NCBI GenBank assembly: GCA_902826565.1
Contig: CADEFF010000040.1
Coordinates: 1-33,645, forward strand
Reading direction: 5' to 3'
Length of the DNA stretch: 33,645 nucleotides
DNA from: an uncultured Rhodospirillaceae bacterium
Lineage (GTDB): Bacteria > Pseudomonadota > Alphaproteobacteria > Dongiales > Dongiaceae
Part shown: piece after piece, positions 17,461-26,824 of the stretch
Position numbering within the stretch: position 1 is the first letter of the stretch
Layout of the letters: every line of letters begins with the position of its first letter
Program-made: the position numbers and the translations under genes
The notes under the pieces: generated by a model
What the model saw: only the letters and a program-made list of their open reading frames with translations
The model's database searches: none
What the model was told of the DNA's origin: nothing

Positions 17461-18678
17461 TCAGACCGCGGTGAGGGTGCGCGGCAGCTTGGAGAGGATC
17501 TCGAGGCCCTTCTCGGTCATGAGATAGGATTCGATCCAGGCGGCGCCCGTGCCGCCCGGCCAGTCCTCCCATACATCGAACTGGTTCTCGAGATTGAACA
17601 CCATGCCGGGGACCACCGGGCGGTCGGCGATGCCTTCGTGGGGATCGACGAAATGGGTGCCGACCCAATCCGGCGGCGCGCTCTGGCCGAGCGAGTAGCC
17701 GCCGACCCACCAGACATACTTGCCGATGCCGACGCTCTCGATATAGCGGTCGGCGACCGTCTGCACCTTGCGCCAGGAATCGCCGGGCTTCACCTCGCGC
17801 GCAACCGCTTCGGCGCAACCCGATGATTTGTCCATGAGATCGGTCCAGCGCGGATCCGGCTTTCCGAGCGAGAAGGTGCGATTGAGATTGACGTGATATC
17901 GATGCAGCACGGCGCAGAAATCGATGAAGACGAGATCGCCCTGCTTGACCTTGCGCTGCGAGGGCGGGCTGTGATGCGCGCCCGAGCGGGGGCCCGTCCC
18001 GATCATCGAGCGGATGCTCGGATACTGGCAGCCGCCCCGCATGAGGGTCTGCATGATGACGCCCTCGAGCTCGGTCTCCATCACGCCCGGCGCGATCGCG
18101 TCGCGCGCCGCCGCCATGGCCCGGTCGGCGAGCGCCGCGGTCTCCCGGACCACCGCGATCTCGCGCGGCGATTTCACCAGCCGGAACTCCTCGACGAGCC
18201 GCGAGCCGTCGCTGACGGTCGCGCCGCCGTCCCGCAGCATAGCAGCGAACGCATCCATCACCGTCGCATGGGGCGAATAGGCCCAGGGCTGGATCGCGAT
18301 CCTGCCCTTGTCGAGGCCGCGCCTCGCGATCTCGGCGACGATGGTGGCGGCCTGGCCGTCGCTCGCGACGGGGTTGGGGCCGAACCAGATCGCCTCGCGG
18401 ATCTCGGGCAGCATATAGACGAGGGTCTTGTGCGCGCCGCTGTCGAAGAGAACCGTCTCGTCGCGATCCGCGCGGACCAGGAGCCCGGTCAAGCACCGGT
18501 AGTGGTACCAGATCATGTCGTAGCCGGTGAGCCAGGTGAGATCGGCCGGCAGCGTCACGTAGATCGCGGCCAGCCCGGCTTTCTGCAAGGCGCCACGCAC
18601 CTGCGCCCGGCGCGCGGCATATTCCTCGGGCGGAAAGGCTTGCGGCCAGTCGATCTGCTTGCGGAAACGCTCCTGCAT
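17461..18678 (-). CDS. M24-fold (creatinase/Xaa-Pro peptidase-like) protein with degenerate metal site
   Basis: A 405-residue pita-bread protein: an N-terminal creatinase-like domain (about 20-165, with LTWLTGYDMIWYHY) and a C-terminal M24 domain (about 172-400). In metallopeptidases of this fold two Asp, one His and two Glu bind two metal ions. Here Asp253 (VFIDF), Glu364 (NLENQF) and Glu383 (WIESYLMTEKG) are present. The second Asp is Asn264 (VNLNRTF), and the usual G-H-G-I-G His is Tyr328 (GGYSLGQ). That resembles the non-metal creatinase and ectoine-hydrolase branches more than aminopeptidases, so amidino or amide hydrolysis of a small molecule is plausible. A His pair, GAHHS (235-236), sits about where creatinase keeps its catalytic His. 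Start ATG 18678. Confidence 0.85.
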   Translation of the reverse strand: MQERFRKQIDWPQAFPPEEYAARRAQVRGALQKAGLAAIYVTLPADLTWLTGYDMIWYHYRCLTGLLVRADRDETVLFDSGAHKTLVYMLPEIREAIWFGPNPVASDGQAATIVAEIARRGLDKGRIAIQPWAYSPHATVMDAFAAMLRDGGATVSDGSRLVEEFRLVKSPREIAVVRETAALADRAMAAARDAIAPGVMETELEGVIMQTLMRGGCQYPSIRSMIGTGPRSGAHHSPPSQRKVKQGDLVFIDFCAVLHRYHVNLNRTFSLGKPDPRWTDLMDKSSGCAEAVAREVKPGDSWRKVQTVADRYIESVGIGKYVWWVGGYSLGQSAPPDWVGTHFVDPHEGIADRPVVPGMVFNLENQFDVWEDWPGGTGAAWIESYLMTEKGLEILSKLPRTLTAV

Positions 18679-18815
18679 GACACCCGGTCTCCCAACCCTG
18701 TTTCAGCCCCGACGCACTGCCGGAGAGGATCGCCGCCGCTCGCGATGCCGTCAAGCGCCGCGCGGGAGAATAGGAATTCTGTCGCGCGACCTCCGTATTC
18801 CGGCGCGAAGGTCGC

Positions 18816-19814
18816 CTAAGCCGCAGGGCGTTCGCGCGCAACGTTCCGCATCGCGGCGTCGATCTCGCCGATCGCATAGGCGATGATCTGCTCATGCATG
18901 TGCGTGGCGAGCACATGCCGCCGTGCGGCCTCGCTCATCCTCGACAGCCGCTCCGGATTGCGCAGCGCCTCGGTCACGACGCGGATCAGATCCTCGCCCT
19001 CGGGATCGTAGTAGAACCCCATCTCGCCCTCGAGGATCGGCTTGTAGGGCTCGATCCAGGGGCGCGGCATGACGGGCACGCTGCCGACGGCGCCGGCTTC
19101 ATAGTGCCGGAAGCAGTCCCAGCCCACGCCGTCCGGCGACCAGACGAGGCGCGCTTCCGCGCTGCGCTGCAGATAGCTGCGGCGATCGAGCCGGGTTTCC
19201 GCGAGGTCCACCGTCACGCCCATGGCCTGGAGCTTCCGGAGCAGCGGCACGCCGTCGATCCGGTTCCTGTTCGAGATGGTGCCGGCGAAGAAGATGTCGC
19301 TCCGCTTCGGCGGCAGCGGGACCGGCATGTCGGCCAGGCGGCCGGCGCCGAGCCCGATCGAGATCGGCCGCAGCTTGTGGAGATTGCGCTCGAGGATCGC
19401 GCGATGCCGCGCGGTCGCGCGGCGCGGCAGCATGCGCAAGCGATCGATCGGCAACTCGCGCTTGAAGTAGATGAGGGACCGGTCCAGCAGGCGAAGCCCG
19501 CGTCTCGTCATGAAGATGCGGTCGTTGAAATCGAGGCCGACGATCGGCGGGCGCGCATAGCGCATCGCGATCTCGAAGGTGAGCGGGGCAAGGCCGTTTC
19601 CGAAGGGGATGTCGCGATCCGGCGCATGGCAGAGCAGCAGCCTGTGGTTCTGCTCGATCAGCATCCGCCGGAAGGCGAGCAGCCGCTGCGGCCCCCACCA
19701 GGTCCGCTCCTCGCCCAGCCGGTCGGCCGGATGCCTGCCGGTCCAGACGCGGAGCGTCCGCTCCGGGAGGACGCGGGCGAAGATCGCGTAGAGGCCGAGT
19801 TCGATGAATTCCAT
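18816..19814 (-). CDS. Glycosyltransferase-like protein (GT1/exostosin-like, unknown specificity)
   Basis: 332 residues without signal peptide or membrane span. The C-terminal half looks like a GT-B nucleotide-sugar domain: RSDIFFAGTISNRNRIDGVPLLRKL, WSPDGVGWDCFRHYEAGAVGSVPVMPRPWIEPY and FYYDPEGEDLIRVVTEALRNPERL. These resemble proteins annotated as glycosyltransferase family 1 or exostosin-like. The N-terminal half is unfamiliar. No DxD motif is obvious, so assignment rests on the overall pattern. It is about 140 bases upstream of the M24 gene and downstream of the ZIP gene, all leftward. The window has no sugar-nucleotide or polymerase genes beside it. Confidence 0.7.
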   Translation of the reverse strand: MEFIELGLYAIFARVLPERTLRVWTGRHPADRLGEERTWWGPQRLLAFRRMLIEQNHRLLLCHAPDRDIPFGNGLAPLTFEIAMRYARPPIVGLDFNDRIFMTRRGLRLLDRSLIYFKRELPIDRLRMLPRRATARHRAILERNLHKLRPISIGLGAGRLADMPVPLPPKRSDIFFAGTISNRNRIDGVPLLRKLQAMGVTVDLAETRLDRRSYLQRSAEARLVWSPDGVGWDCFRHYEAGAVGSVPVMPRPWIEPYKPILEGEMGFYYDPEGEDLIRVVTEALRNPERLSRMSEAARRHVLATHMHEQIIAYAIGEIDAAMRNVARERPAA

Positions 19815-19883
19815 CCGGGCCGGATCATAGCCAAACAGCGGACGATCGTTCGAACTTTCGCCGTGCCGGCCGGAAAGCCGGCG

Positions 19884-20675
19884 CTATTGCAGAGCCACGT
19901 CGAGGAACATCATGGTCACGAGCCCGATCATGAGCCCGGCGGTGCCGTGGGTCGCAAGGCCGCGCCGATGCGTCTCGGGAATGATCTCGTGGCTGATGAC
20001 GAAGATCATCGCGCCCGCCGCGAAGGCGAGACCCCAGGGGAGCAGCGAGCCCGCCAGCACGACGGCACTGGCGCCGAGAACGCCGCCGAGCGGCTCGACC
20101 AATCCGCTCAGGGACGCGACGAGGAACGCCCGCGTCCGGCTGTAGCGGAGCGTGAGCAGCGAGAGCGCGACCGCGAGCCCTTCCGGCATGTTCTGCAACC
20201 CGATGCCGATGGCAAGCGCGGTGCCGTTCGCCATGTCGCCGTCGCCGAAGCCGACGCCGACGGCGAGCCCTTCCGGAAAGTTGTGCAAGGTGATCGCGAT
20301 CACGAAGAGCCAGATCCGCCGAATGCGTTCCGTCGGGAGGCCCTCGCGGCCGGAGACGAAATGCTCATGCGGCACGAAGCGATGGATGAGCCAGACGGCG
20401 GCGGCGCCGAGCAGGATGCCGGCAATCACCAGGGTCACCGATCCGACGCGGCCCATGCCGAGCGCGCCGGCCGCGGCGAGGCCCGGGAGGATCAGCGAGA
20501 AGAACGAGGCCGCCAGCATCACCCCGGCGGCGAAGCCCAGCATCGTGTCCTGGGCGGTTTCCGATATGCGGCGCATGAAGAAGATGGGCAGGGCGCCGAC
20601 GGCGGTCGCGAGCCCGGCGAGGAGGCTCGCGATCGATCCGATCAGGATCTGGGACATTTCATATTCGCTGGTCAT
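19884..20675 (-). CDS. ZIP-family divalent metal transporter (GufA/ZupT-like)
   Basis: A 263-residue inner-membrane protein with about eight hydrophobic segments. It probably imports zinc or other divalent metals. The metal path motifs of ZIP proteins are visible: HNFPEGLAVG in TM4 and QNMPEGLAVAL in TM5. TM5 carries Gln where E. coli ZupT has His, as in GufA-type members. A cytoplasmic His-containing loop (HRFVPHEHF) precedes TM4. The start is ATG 20675; ATG 20657 (MSQILIGS), six codons in, is equally credible. It is divergent from the histidine kinase gene, 184 bases away. Metal choice cannot be told from sequence. Confidence 0.9.
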   Translation of the reverse strand: MTSEYEMSQILIGSIASLLAGLATAVGALPIFFMRRISETAQDTMLGFAAGVMLAASFFSLILPGLAAAGALGMGRVGSVTLVIAGILLGAAAVWLIHRFVPHEHFVSGREGLPTERIRRIWLFVIAITLHNFPEGLAVGVGFGDGDMANGTALAIGIGLQNMPEGLAVALSLLTLRYSRTRAFLVASLSGLVEPLGGVLGASAVVLAGSLLPWGLAFAAGAMIFVISHEIIPETHRRGLATHGTAGLMIGLVTMMFLDVALQ

Positions 20676-20821
20676 GCGGGAATGGTCCGTCGGCGGCGCG
20701 ACCCGGACAGGCGCTCCGAGTCGGGTTTCGGCATCCTAGCCGAAGGATTCCGTGTGCCGCACGCCGGGCACCAACAGCTTGCGACGCGGGCTTCCCGATT
20801 CCGAGGGTTCCAGCGGCCTCT

Positions 20822-20835
20822 TTAACGTTCGTTAA
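20822..20835. promoter_or_regulatory. AT-rich dyad TTAACGTTCGTTAA before the histidine kinase gene
   Basis: TTAACG and CGTTAA face each other around TT, in a GC-rich genome, 24 bases before the kinase ATG. The two TTAA blocks are six bases apart, close to but not equal to the TTAA-N7-TTAA pattern of CtrA sites in alphaproteobacteria. The half TTCGTTAA recurs at 13878-13885 (reverse strand) and inside 33369-33380. Confidence 0.4.
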
Positions 20836-20859
20836 GCATTTCTCTAAAGAATCTTTCGC

Positions 20860-23800
20860 ATGACCGATCCAATTTCCTCGGCGGATTCCGGGCAAGTCGG
20901 CGCGGGCGCCTTCCGACGAACCGATCCCCCCGACGCGCCGCGCAATCGCGGCAGCGCGCTCGCCATGGCGGGCGCGCTCGTCCTCGTCCTTCTGGTCTGC
21001 GGCGAGGCGAGCACGCAATTCGTCCGGTTCCCCGGGAATGTGGCCGCGATCTGGCTCGGCAACGCCATTCTGCTCGGCCTGCTGATCCATCGCCCGACGG
21101 GCGAATGGCCGCTTCATCTCGCCGCCGCCGGTCTGGCGAACCTGCTGGTCAATCTCTCCTTCGGCGATTCCGTCGCGATGTCGCTCGGTCTCACCCTTTG
21201 CAATCTCGGCGAGGCGTTGCTTGCGGCCTGGGTGCTGCGGCGGTTCCGTGCGACGGCGATCATGGATTCGCTGCGCTCGATCCTGATCTTCCTCGGCCCC
21301 GCCGTGGGCGCCAGCTCGGGGCTCGCGGCGCTCGTCGGGGCTGGCATCGTCGCCGGTGCGGGCGGCGCCACCTATCTCCAGGTCTGGCATACCTGGTGGA
21401 TCGCGGATGCGGTCGGCATGCTGTTCATCGTGCCGATCGCAGCGGCCCTCGTGCAGTGGGGCGACGCCAAGCCGCCGACTTTGCGCGCGGCGGCGGAGTT
21501 CGCGGTCGTCTCGCTCATCCTCGTGGCCGCCTGCTTCATCGGCGCCCCGAGCCAGCTCTCCTACTCGTTGATCGGTCGCGCGGCGCTCATCGCCGTGTTG
21601 CCGATCGGAATTCTGGTCGCCTTCCGGTTCGGCGCGCCAGGCGCCGCGCTCATCAATATCATCATGTCCGTCGCGACGATCGCCGCCGCGCTTGCCCATA
21701 GCGCGGACGGGGGAATCAGCGCGCTGATCACGGCGATCGAAGCCTCGCAGCTCCGCGCGCTCACGATCGGCAGCACGATCCTCCTGGTGGCGACGCTGGT
21801 GGCCGAACGGCAGCGCAGCGCGGAGCGCCTCAGCAGCTCGATCGAGCGCCTTCGCGAAGGTTTTACCCTAACCGGAGCCGACGGCCGTATCGTCCTCGTC
21901 AACGGCCGGATGAAGGAGATCTATCCGCAACTCGCCAATGTCTTCGTGCCGGGCCAGTATTTCGCCGATGCGCTCGCGATCGGCGTGGCGCGCGGCGTGT
22001 TCGAGCTCGAAGGCATGAGCGGCGAAGCCTGGCTCGCCCGCGAGCTCGCCCGGCACAACGCGCAGGACAAGGACGTGCTGGTTCGGCTTGCGGACGGCAG
22101 GATCCTGCTGCTCTCCGAAGCCCGCACCCGGACGGGCGACACGGTTTCGACCCGGACCGACGTGACGAATCTCGTGCGCCAGGAAGAGGCGCTGCGGGAG
22201 AGCCAGGAGCGCCTGAAGGACGCTTTCGAGGAGTTGACCCGATCGGAGGCCTCGCTGAAGGCGAAGACCGTCGAGCTCGCGGAGCTGGCCGCTGCCCTTG
22301 CCGAGGAGCGCGACCGCGCCGAGGCGGCGAACCGCGCCAAATCCGATTTCCTCGCGATGATGAGCCACGAGATCCGGACCCCGATGAACGGCGTGATCGG
22401 CTATGCCGACATGCTGCTCGAGACCGATCTCTCGGAGACGCAGCGGCGTTACGCCGCCGTTGCACGGGAATGCGGCACGGCGCTGCTTACGGTCATCAAC
22501 GACGTTCTCGATTTCTCCAAGATCGAAGCCGGCAAGCTCGAGATGGCGGCGATGCCGTTCTCCCCGTCCGAGGTCGTCTCCAGCGTCGCGGGGATCATCG
22601 AGCCCTCGGCGATGGCCAAGGGTCTGCGGATCGAGTGTACGCTCGCGCCCGACCTGCCGAAGGCGGTCGTGGGCGATCCGGGGCGGTTCCGGCAGATCCT
22701 GCTCAACCTCGCCAACAACGCAATCAAGTTCACCGAGAAGGGCAGAGTCGCGATCGACATGCGGCTGCAGGCGCAGGCCGCCGGGCGGGCGACCCTTCAT
22801 GTCGAGGTGGCGGATACCGGCATCGGCATCTCGCCCGAGGATCAGGTCAAGCTCTTCGAGCAGTTCCATCAGGTCGACAGCAGCCGCTGGCGCCGCTATG
22901 GCGGGACCGGCCTCGGGCTTTCGATCAGCAAGCGGCTGGTCGAGATGATGAACGGCACCATCGGGGTGGTCAGCGCCGCCGGCGAGGGCAGCCGCTTCTG
23001 GTTCACCGTGGACCTGCCGCTCGGCGAGATCGCGAGGGAGGAGGAAGTGGAATCGCCGACCTCGCGGACGGGCGCCGCCGGCAAGATCCTCATCGTCGAC
23101 GACGTGCCGATCAACCGCGAGCTCGTCGCCGTCCTGCTCCGTGCCGCGGGGCATGGCGTCGTGAAGGCGTCGGGCGGCGCCGAAGCGCTGTCGTTGCTCG
23201 AGGGCCAGAGCTTCGACCTCGTGCTGATGGACGTGCAGATGCCGGAGATGGACGGCTACGAGGCGACCGGCAGGATTCGGGCGATGCCTGCGCCGCAGGG
23301 CGCCGTGCCGATCATCGCCATGACGGCCCATGCCATGCAGGAAGACGTCGCGCGTTGCCGGCAGGCCGGCATGGACGACCATATCGCCAAGCCGATCGTG
23401 AAGCAGGAGCTGCTCGAGAAGGTGCAGAACTGGCTGCCGGATGCGTTGCGCGCATCGGGCGCGGTACCGCAGGCGCAGGGCCCGACCTCGGGGGCCGATC
23501 TGCTGGACGAGGCGACGCTCGATGGTATCGAGAAACTGGTCGGGCGCGAGGAAGCGGTGGGCTTCGTGCAGGAGATGATCGACCTCACCATCGCGGCCCT
23601 CAGCGCGATGTCGCAGCGCTACAATACCGGTCGCTGGCCGGCGCTGGCCGAAGAAGCGCACAAGCTCGTTTCGGCGAGCGCCAATATGGGGCTGGTCGCG
23701 GTGGCTGCCGCTTGCGGCAGGATCGAGGAGGCGGCGCAAGGCACGCCCGACGAAGACGCGGCGACGACGCTGGGCGCGCTGATCCGCTCGCTCGCCGAGA

Positions 23801-23994
23801 CGGCGACGCTGTCGATCGACGCGCTCCGCGACCGCTACCCCGAATGCGACGATCCGGCCCGCACCGAGGCGCTTTCCGTCGCGTTGCGGACGGTTTTGGC
23901 ACGATCCGCCGTGATGCCGGCGCAGGCGCCGGTTCCGGACCGGGGCCGCGCGACGCCCGACGAAAGCCCGTCGCGATCGAAACAGGCCGGCTGA
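20860..23994 (+). CDS. MASE1 hybrid sensor histidine kinase with REC and Hpt domains
   Basis: A 1044-residue membrane phosphorelay protein. The N-terminal MASE1-type sensor (about 35-320) has eight or more membrane segments. A PAS-like segment follows (about 328-440, [26 protein letters not shown]), then a coiled coil (about 440-492). The HisKA box [12 protein letters not shown] has His503, and the ATPase domain has [19 protein letters not shown] and [13 protein letters not shown]. The receiver domain has Asp791 ([11 protein letters not shown]) and KP near 846. The C-terminal Hpt has His934 ([15 protein letters not shown]). It thus holds every relay step except the final response regulator, and none is adjacent. 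Signal and target are unknown. ATG 20860 lacks a strong ribosome site and lies 24 bases after a TTAA-type dyad. Confidence 0.93.
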   Translation: MTDPISSADSGQVGAGAFRRTDPPDAPRNRGSALAMAGALVLVLLVCGEASTQFVRFPGNVAAIWLGNAILLGLLIHRPTGEWPLHLAAAGLANLLVNLSFGDSVAMSLGLTLCNLGEALLAAWVLRRFRATAIMDSLRSILIFLGPAVGASSGLAALVGAGIVAGAGGATYLQVWHTWWIADAVGMLFIVPIAAALVQWGDAKPPTLRAAAEFAVVSLILVAACFIGAPSQLSYSLIGRAALIAVLPIGILVAFRFGAPGAALINIIMSVATIAAALAHSADGGISALITAIEASQLRALTIGSTILLVATLVAERQRSAERLSSSIERLREGFTLTGADGRIVLVNGRMKEIYPQLANVFVPGQYFADALAIGVARGVFELEGMSGEAWLARELARHNAQDKDVLVRLADGRILLLSEARTRTGDTVSTRTDVTNLVRQEEALRESQERLKDAFEELTRSEASLKAKTVELAELAAALAEERDRAEAANRAKSDFLAMMSHEIRTPMNGVIGYADMLLETDLSETQRRYAAVARECGTALLTVINDVLDFSKIEAGKLEMAAMPFSPSEVVSSVAGIIEPSAMAKGLRIECTLAPDLPKAVVGDPGRFRQILLNLANNAIKFTEKGRVAIDMRLQAQAAGRATLHVEVADTGIGISPEDQVKLFEQFHQVDSSRWRRYGGTGLGLSISKRLVEMMNGTIGVVSAAGEGSRFWFTVDLPLGEIAREEEVESPTSRTGAAGKILIVDDVPINRELVAVLLRAAGHGVVKASGGAEALSLLEGQSFDLVLMDVQMPEMDGYEATGRIRAMPAPQGAVPIIAMTAHAMQEDVARCRQAGMDDHIAKPIVKQELLEKVQNWLPDALRASGAVPQAQGPTSGADLLDEATLDGIEKLVGREEAVGFVQEMIDLTIAALSAMSQRYNTGRWPALAEEAHKLVSASANMGLVAVAAACGRIEEAAQGTPDEDAATTLGALIRSLAETATLSIDALRDRYPECDDPARTEALSVALRTVLARSAVMPAQAPVPDRGRATPDESPSRSKQAG

Positions 23995-24039
23995 ACCGGC
24001 CCTCGCCGAACGCCTTCCGATCCTGCTCCGGCCGGGCTC

Positions 24040-24792
24040 CTAGCTCGCCGAACGGCGCGGCAAGAGCGATTCGCCATGCGCATGTTCCTCGTCCAGCCCA
24101 TGGATATGGAGGTGATCGTGCGCATGGACATGGCGATGCACGATCGCCGGAGCGAGCCTGCCTTCCTTCAGCATGACGGCGCGCGTGCAGAGTCGTTCCA
24201 GGATCGGCCGATCGTGGCTGACCATGATCATCGCGGTCGGTAACGATTCCAGGATCTCCAGGAGCCTGGCGAGGTGAGCCTCGTCGAGCCCGTTGGTCGG
24301 TTCGTCGAGCAGCAGCGCCTCGGGATCCATGGACAACACCGCCGCCAGCGACACCAGCCGCTTCTCGCCCCCCGAAAGGCGATGCGTCACGCGCGCGGCG
24401 AGATTGCCGAGGCCGAGGCGGTCGAGCGTGGTCCGCGCCTTCGCCGCCGCCTCGCGCGGCGAGGCGCCCAGATTGAGCGGCCCGAAGGCGACATCCTCGA
24501 TGACGGTCGGGCAGAAGAGCTGGTCGTCCGCATCCTGGAAGAGATAGGCGATGCGCCGGCGCACCTCCCGGAAATCGCGCTCCTTGCGGCGGATCGCGCC
24601 GAGCGCGACGACCGCCCCGGATTGCGGCGTCTCGAGCCCCACCAGGGTACGCAACAGGGTCGTCTTGCCGGCGCCGTTCGCGCCCAGCAGCGCCAGCCGC
24701 TCGCCGGGGGCGAGGCTCAGCGACACGCCATCCAGCACGAGGCGGCCCGCGCGCGACACGCTGACATTGCGGAGATCGAGCAGCGCGCTCAT
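24040..24792 (-). CDS. nikO: Nickel ECF transporter ATPase
   Basis: 250-residue ATP-binding subunit that powers nickel import. Walker A GANGAGKT (about 38-45), Q-loop [11 protein letters not shown], signature LSGGEKR, Walker B ALLLDEP and H-loop MVSHD are all present. The C-terminal tail is a His-rich stretch, [14 protein letters not shown], followed by HAHG; such tails are common in nickel and cobalt proteins and probably bind metal. Its ATG overlaps the nikQ stop by four bases (ATGA). It is the last gene of nikKMLQO and converges with the histidine kinase gene. Confidence 0.94.
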   Translation of the reverse strand: MSALLDLRNVSVSRAGRLVLDGVSLSLAPGERLALLGANGAGKTTLLRTLVGLETPQSGAVVALGAIRRKERDFREVRRRIAYLFQDADDQLFCPTVIEDVAFGPLNLGASPREAAAKARTTLDRLGLGNLAARVTHRLSGGEKRLVSLAAVLSMDPEALLLDEPTNGLDEAHLARLLEILESLPTAMIMVSHDRPILERLCTRAVMLKEGRLAPAIVHRHVHAHDHLHIHGLDEEHAHGESLLPRRSAS

Positions 24793-25559
24793 GCCAGGCG
24801 GTCCGCAACCAGCGTCGCGGCAAGGAGGACAAGGGCCGCGGCGCCGAAGGCGAGGTCGGCCTGCCCGAACCGGCTGCCGGGGAGCAGCGGGAGCCGGCCG
24901 CTGAAGCCGCGGCATCGCATCGCCTCGTCCACGCGCTCCGCGCGTTCCAGCGAGCGCACCAGTAGCATGCCGGCGAGGTTGCCGAGGCTGCGCCAGCCAT
25001 GCCGGGTCGAGCGCGGCACGAAGCCGCGGGCGCGCATCGCGTCGAGCAGCCGCTCCGCTTCCGACCGGAAGAGCCCGACATAGCGGACGAGAAACAGGAA
25101 AAGATGCACGAGCTTCGGCGGCGCGCCGAGCCGCGCGGCGGCGTGGCCGAGCTGCACCGGCTGGAGCCCGCCGAGCAACCCGAAGACGGCGAGGGTGCAG
25201 GCATTGATGGTGACGGCGAGGGTGACGGCGTGCAGCAGACCGGCCTCGCTGGCGGCGAACGGACCGATCGCGAAGAGAGGTGCGCCCGGGGTCGTGAAGG
25301 GCAGAAAGGCCAGCAGCAGAAGCAGGAACCCTTCGACATGGAACAGCCGGTGCCGGAGCCCCACCAGCGGCAACCGCGCCAGCAGGATCAGGCCGCCGGC
25401 GACCGCGAGCGCCGCGATGCGGAGGGCGAGGGAATCCAGCGCCAGAACGCTGCCGACGAAGCCGATGGTTGCGAGGAGACGCGTGCGCGGATCGAGCCGC
25501 GCGATCGGGCTCCGGGCATCCTCCTCGACATCGCAGCGATCGGGCGCGGCACCGCTCAT
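24789..25559 (-). CDS. nikQ: Nickel ECF transporter transmembrane (T) subunit
   Basis: 256-residue membrane protein of the CbiQ/EcfT family, which couples ATPase movement to the substrate-binding subunit. It has about five hydrophobic segments. The two Ala-Arg-Gly type coupling helices of this family are visible as [11 protein letters not shown] and [12 protein letters not shown] 25559 was chosen because it overlaps the nikL stop by four bases (ATGA), the spacing seen at the nikO junction; the frame is open 17 codons further. Confidence 0.92.
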   Translation of the reverse strand: MSGAAPDRCDVEEDARSPIARLDPRTRLLATIGFVGSVLALDSLALRIAALAVAGGLILLARLPLVGLRHRLFHVEGFLLLLLAFLPFTTPGAPLFAIGPFAASEAGLLHAVTLAVTINACTLAVFGLLGGLQPVQLGHAAARLGAPPKLVHLFLFLVRYVGLFRSEAERLLDAMRARGFVPRSTRHGWRSLGNLAGMLLVRSLERAERVDEAMRCRGFSGRLPLLPGSRFGQADLAFGAAALVLLAATLVADRLA

Positions 25560-26161
25560 GCCCGACCCCCCGGCGGTTGATTGCGCTCGCGCCGCCGGGC
25601 GAGGCCCCACATCGCCATGCCCGCAAGGCCGACGATCATCCCGATGCCGCCGACCACGTCGTTGAAACGGACCTTGCCGTCGGCCGCCTCATAAGCTTCG
25701 AGCAGGGGCCGTATCTGCCGGGATACGGCGCGATCGACCGATGCATCGATCATGCGGGCGAGATCGTCGGGCGCCGCCGAATCGACCGGCGCGCTGGCAT
25801 CGGCCGTTTCCCCGGCCAGGGCCGGCGCGATGATCCCGCCCTCGTAATCGGCGAATCGGCTCGCTGCGATCCTCGCTTGCGCCACATGGCCGTCGCCGGC
25901 GTCGATGACGACGACGAAGTCTCCGCCATGGTCGGGACGCCAGGTGAAGCCGCCCTCGATGTCGGTCCTGCCCCGGAAGAGCTCGGCGCCTGTGCCATCC
26001 TGCACGATGAAGGTCGCTGCCTGCGGCCTGCCGCCGCCGATGAAGAAGCCATAGCCGTCGATCGCGCCATCCTCGACCGTCGCGAAGACCTTCAACCGGT
26101 GCGCATGCGCCGGCGACGCGAAAATCGGCAGCAGGGCGAGGGCGAGGAGGAGAAGCCGCAT
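25556..26161 (-). CDS. nikL: NikL-type accessory subunit of the nickel transporter
   Basis: 201 residues: signal peptide (1-20, ending SPAHA), a periplasmic domain starting [26 protein letters not shown], a variable linker with a helical part (about 145-165), and one C-terminal membrane segment (about 170-190, [19 protein letters not shown]). This is the layout of NikL, which with NikK replaces the small NikN protein in some Nik systems. A His near the mature N terminus may bind nickel. The start ATG 26161 begins the signal peptide and lies seven bases after the nikM stop. Confidence 0.85.
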   Translation of the reverse strand: MRLLLLALALLPIFASPAHAHRLKVFATVEDGAIDGYGFFIGGGRPQAATFIVQDGTGAELFRGRTDIEGGFTWRPDHGGDFVVVIDAGDGHVAQARIAASRFADYEGGIIAPALAGETADASAPVDSAAPDDLARMIDASVDRAVSRQIRPLLEAYEAADGKVRFNDVVGGIGMIVGLAGMAMWGLARRRERNQPPGGRA

Positions 26162-26168
26162 GGGTGAC

Positions 26169-26798
26169 TCAGCCTTCTGCCGCGCGATGCCGCCAGCCAA
26201 TATCGAGCAGCTCCGGCTTCACCCGTTTCAGGAAGGCGATGGCGAAGCCGGTGATGATGCCTTCGCCGATCATCAGCGGAACGTAGGTCGCGAGGATGAT
26301 CTTCGCCGACGGCACATAGGTCGAGTCCGAAAGGGCGAGCGCGAGCGCGACGCCGCCGCCGGTCGCGGCCACCGAAAGCGCGCCGCAAAGGCCGCCCAGC
26401 AGCCCGGCGCGATTGGCCGGCGCGCGGGCGATGACGGGCGCGAACAAGGCCGCGAGAAGCACGCCCGGCAGGGCGATATTGGCCGTATTGACGCCGAGCG
26501 TCGTCAAGCCGCCGAAGCCGAATAGCACCGCCTGCAGCAGCAGCCCGACCAGCACGGCCGGAATGGCGACGACGCCGATGACGAGCCCCATGAGACCGGC
26601 CATCAGCAAATGGACGCTCGAGGGTCCCACCGGGACGGCGACCAGGGACACGGCGAAAAAGCCGGCCGCCATGATGGCCGCGCGCGGGATGGTTCGCTCG
26701 TCGAGCCGGCGGAGCGCGATGGCCGTGCCGATCGCGGCAACGATGCCCCCGCCGACCAGCACCGGCATCGACAGCACGCCGTCCGGGATATGCGCCAT
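26169..26798 (-). CDS. nikM: Nickel-specific substrate-binding (S) membrane subunit
   Basis: 209-residue integral membrane protein of the CbiM/NikM family; it captures Ni2+ and gives the transporter its specificity. The N terminus MAHIPDG carries the His that, in this family, coordinates the metal close to the start. Further conserved pieces are GPSSVHLLMAGLMGLVIG and FGGLTTLGVNTANIALPG. About six or seven hydrophobic segments follow. The start is ATG 26798 because the MxHIPDG motif must be N-terminal. The gene sits 26 bases after nikK and seven before nikL. Confidence 0.94.
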   Translation of the reverse strand: MAHIPDGVLSMPVLVGGGIVAAIGTAIALRRLDERTIPRAAIMAAGFFAVSLVAVPVGPSSVHLLMAGLMGLVIGVVAIPAVLVGLLLQAVLFGFGGLTTLGVNTANIALPGVLLAALFAPVIARAPANRAGLLGGLCGALSVAATGGGVALALALSDSTYVPSAKIILATYVPLMIGEGIITGFAIAFLKRVKPELLDIGWRHRAAEG

Positions 26799-26824
26799 CC
26801 GGGCCCTCTCCCGTTGCAGCGCGG

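Noticed and set aside
24040-25626. A 528-codon frame suggesting an ABC ATPase with a long N-terminal extension
   Set aside because: The extension overlaps nikQ in another frame. The ATPase starts at ATG 24792, which overlaps the nikQ stop as expected for coupled genes.
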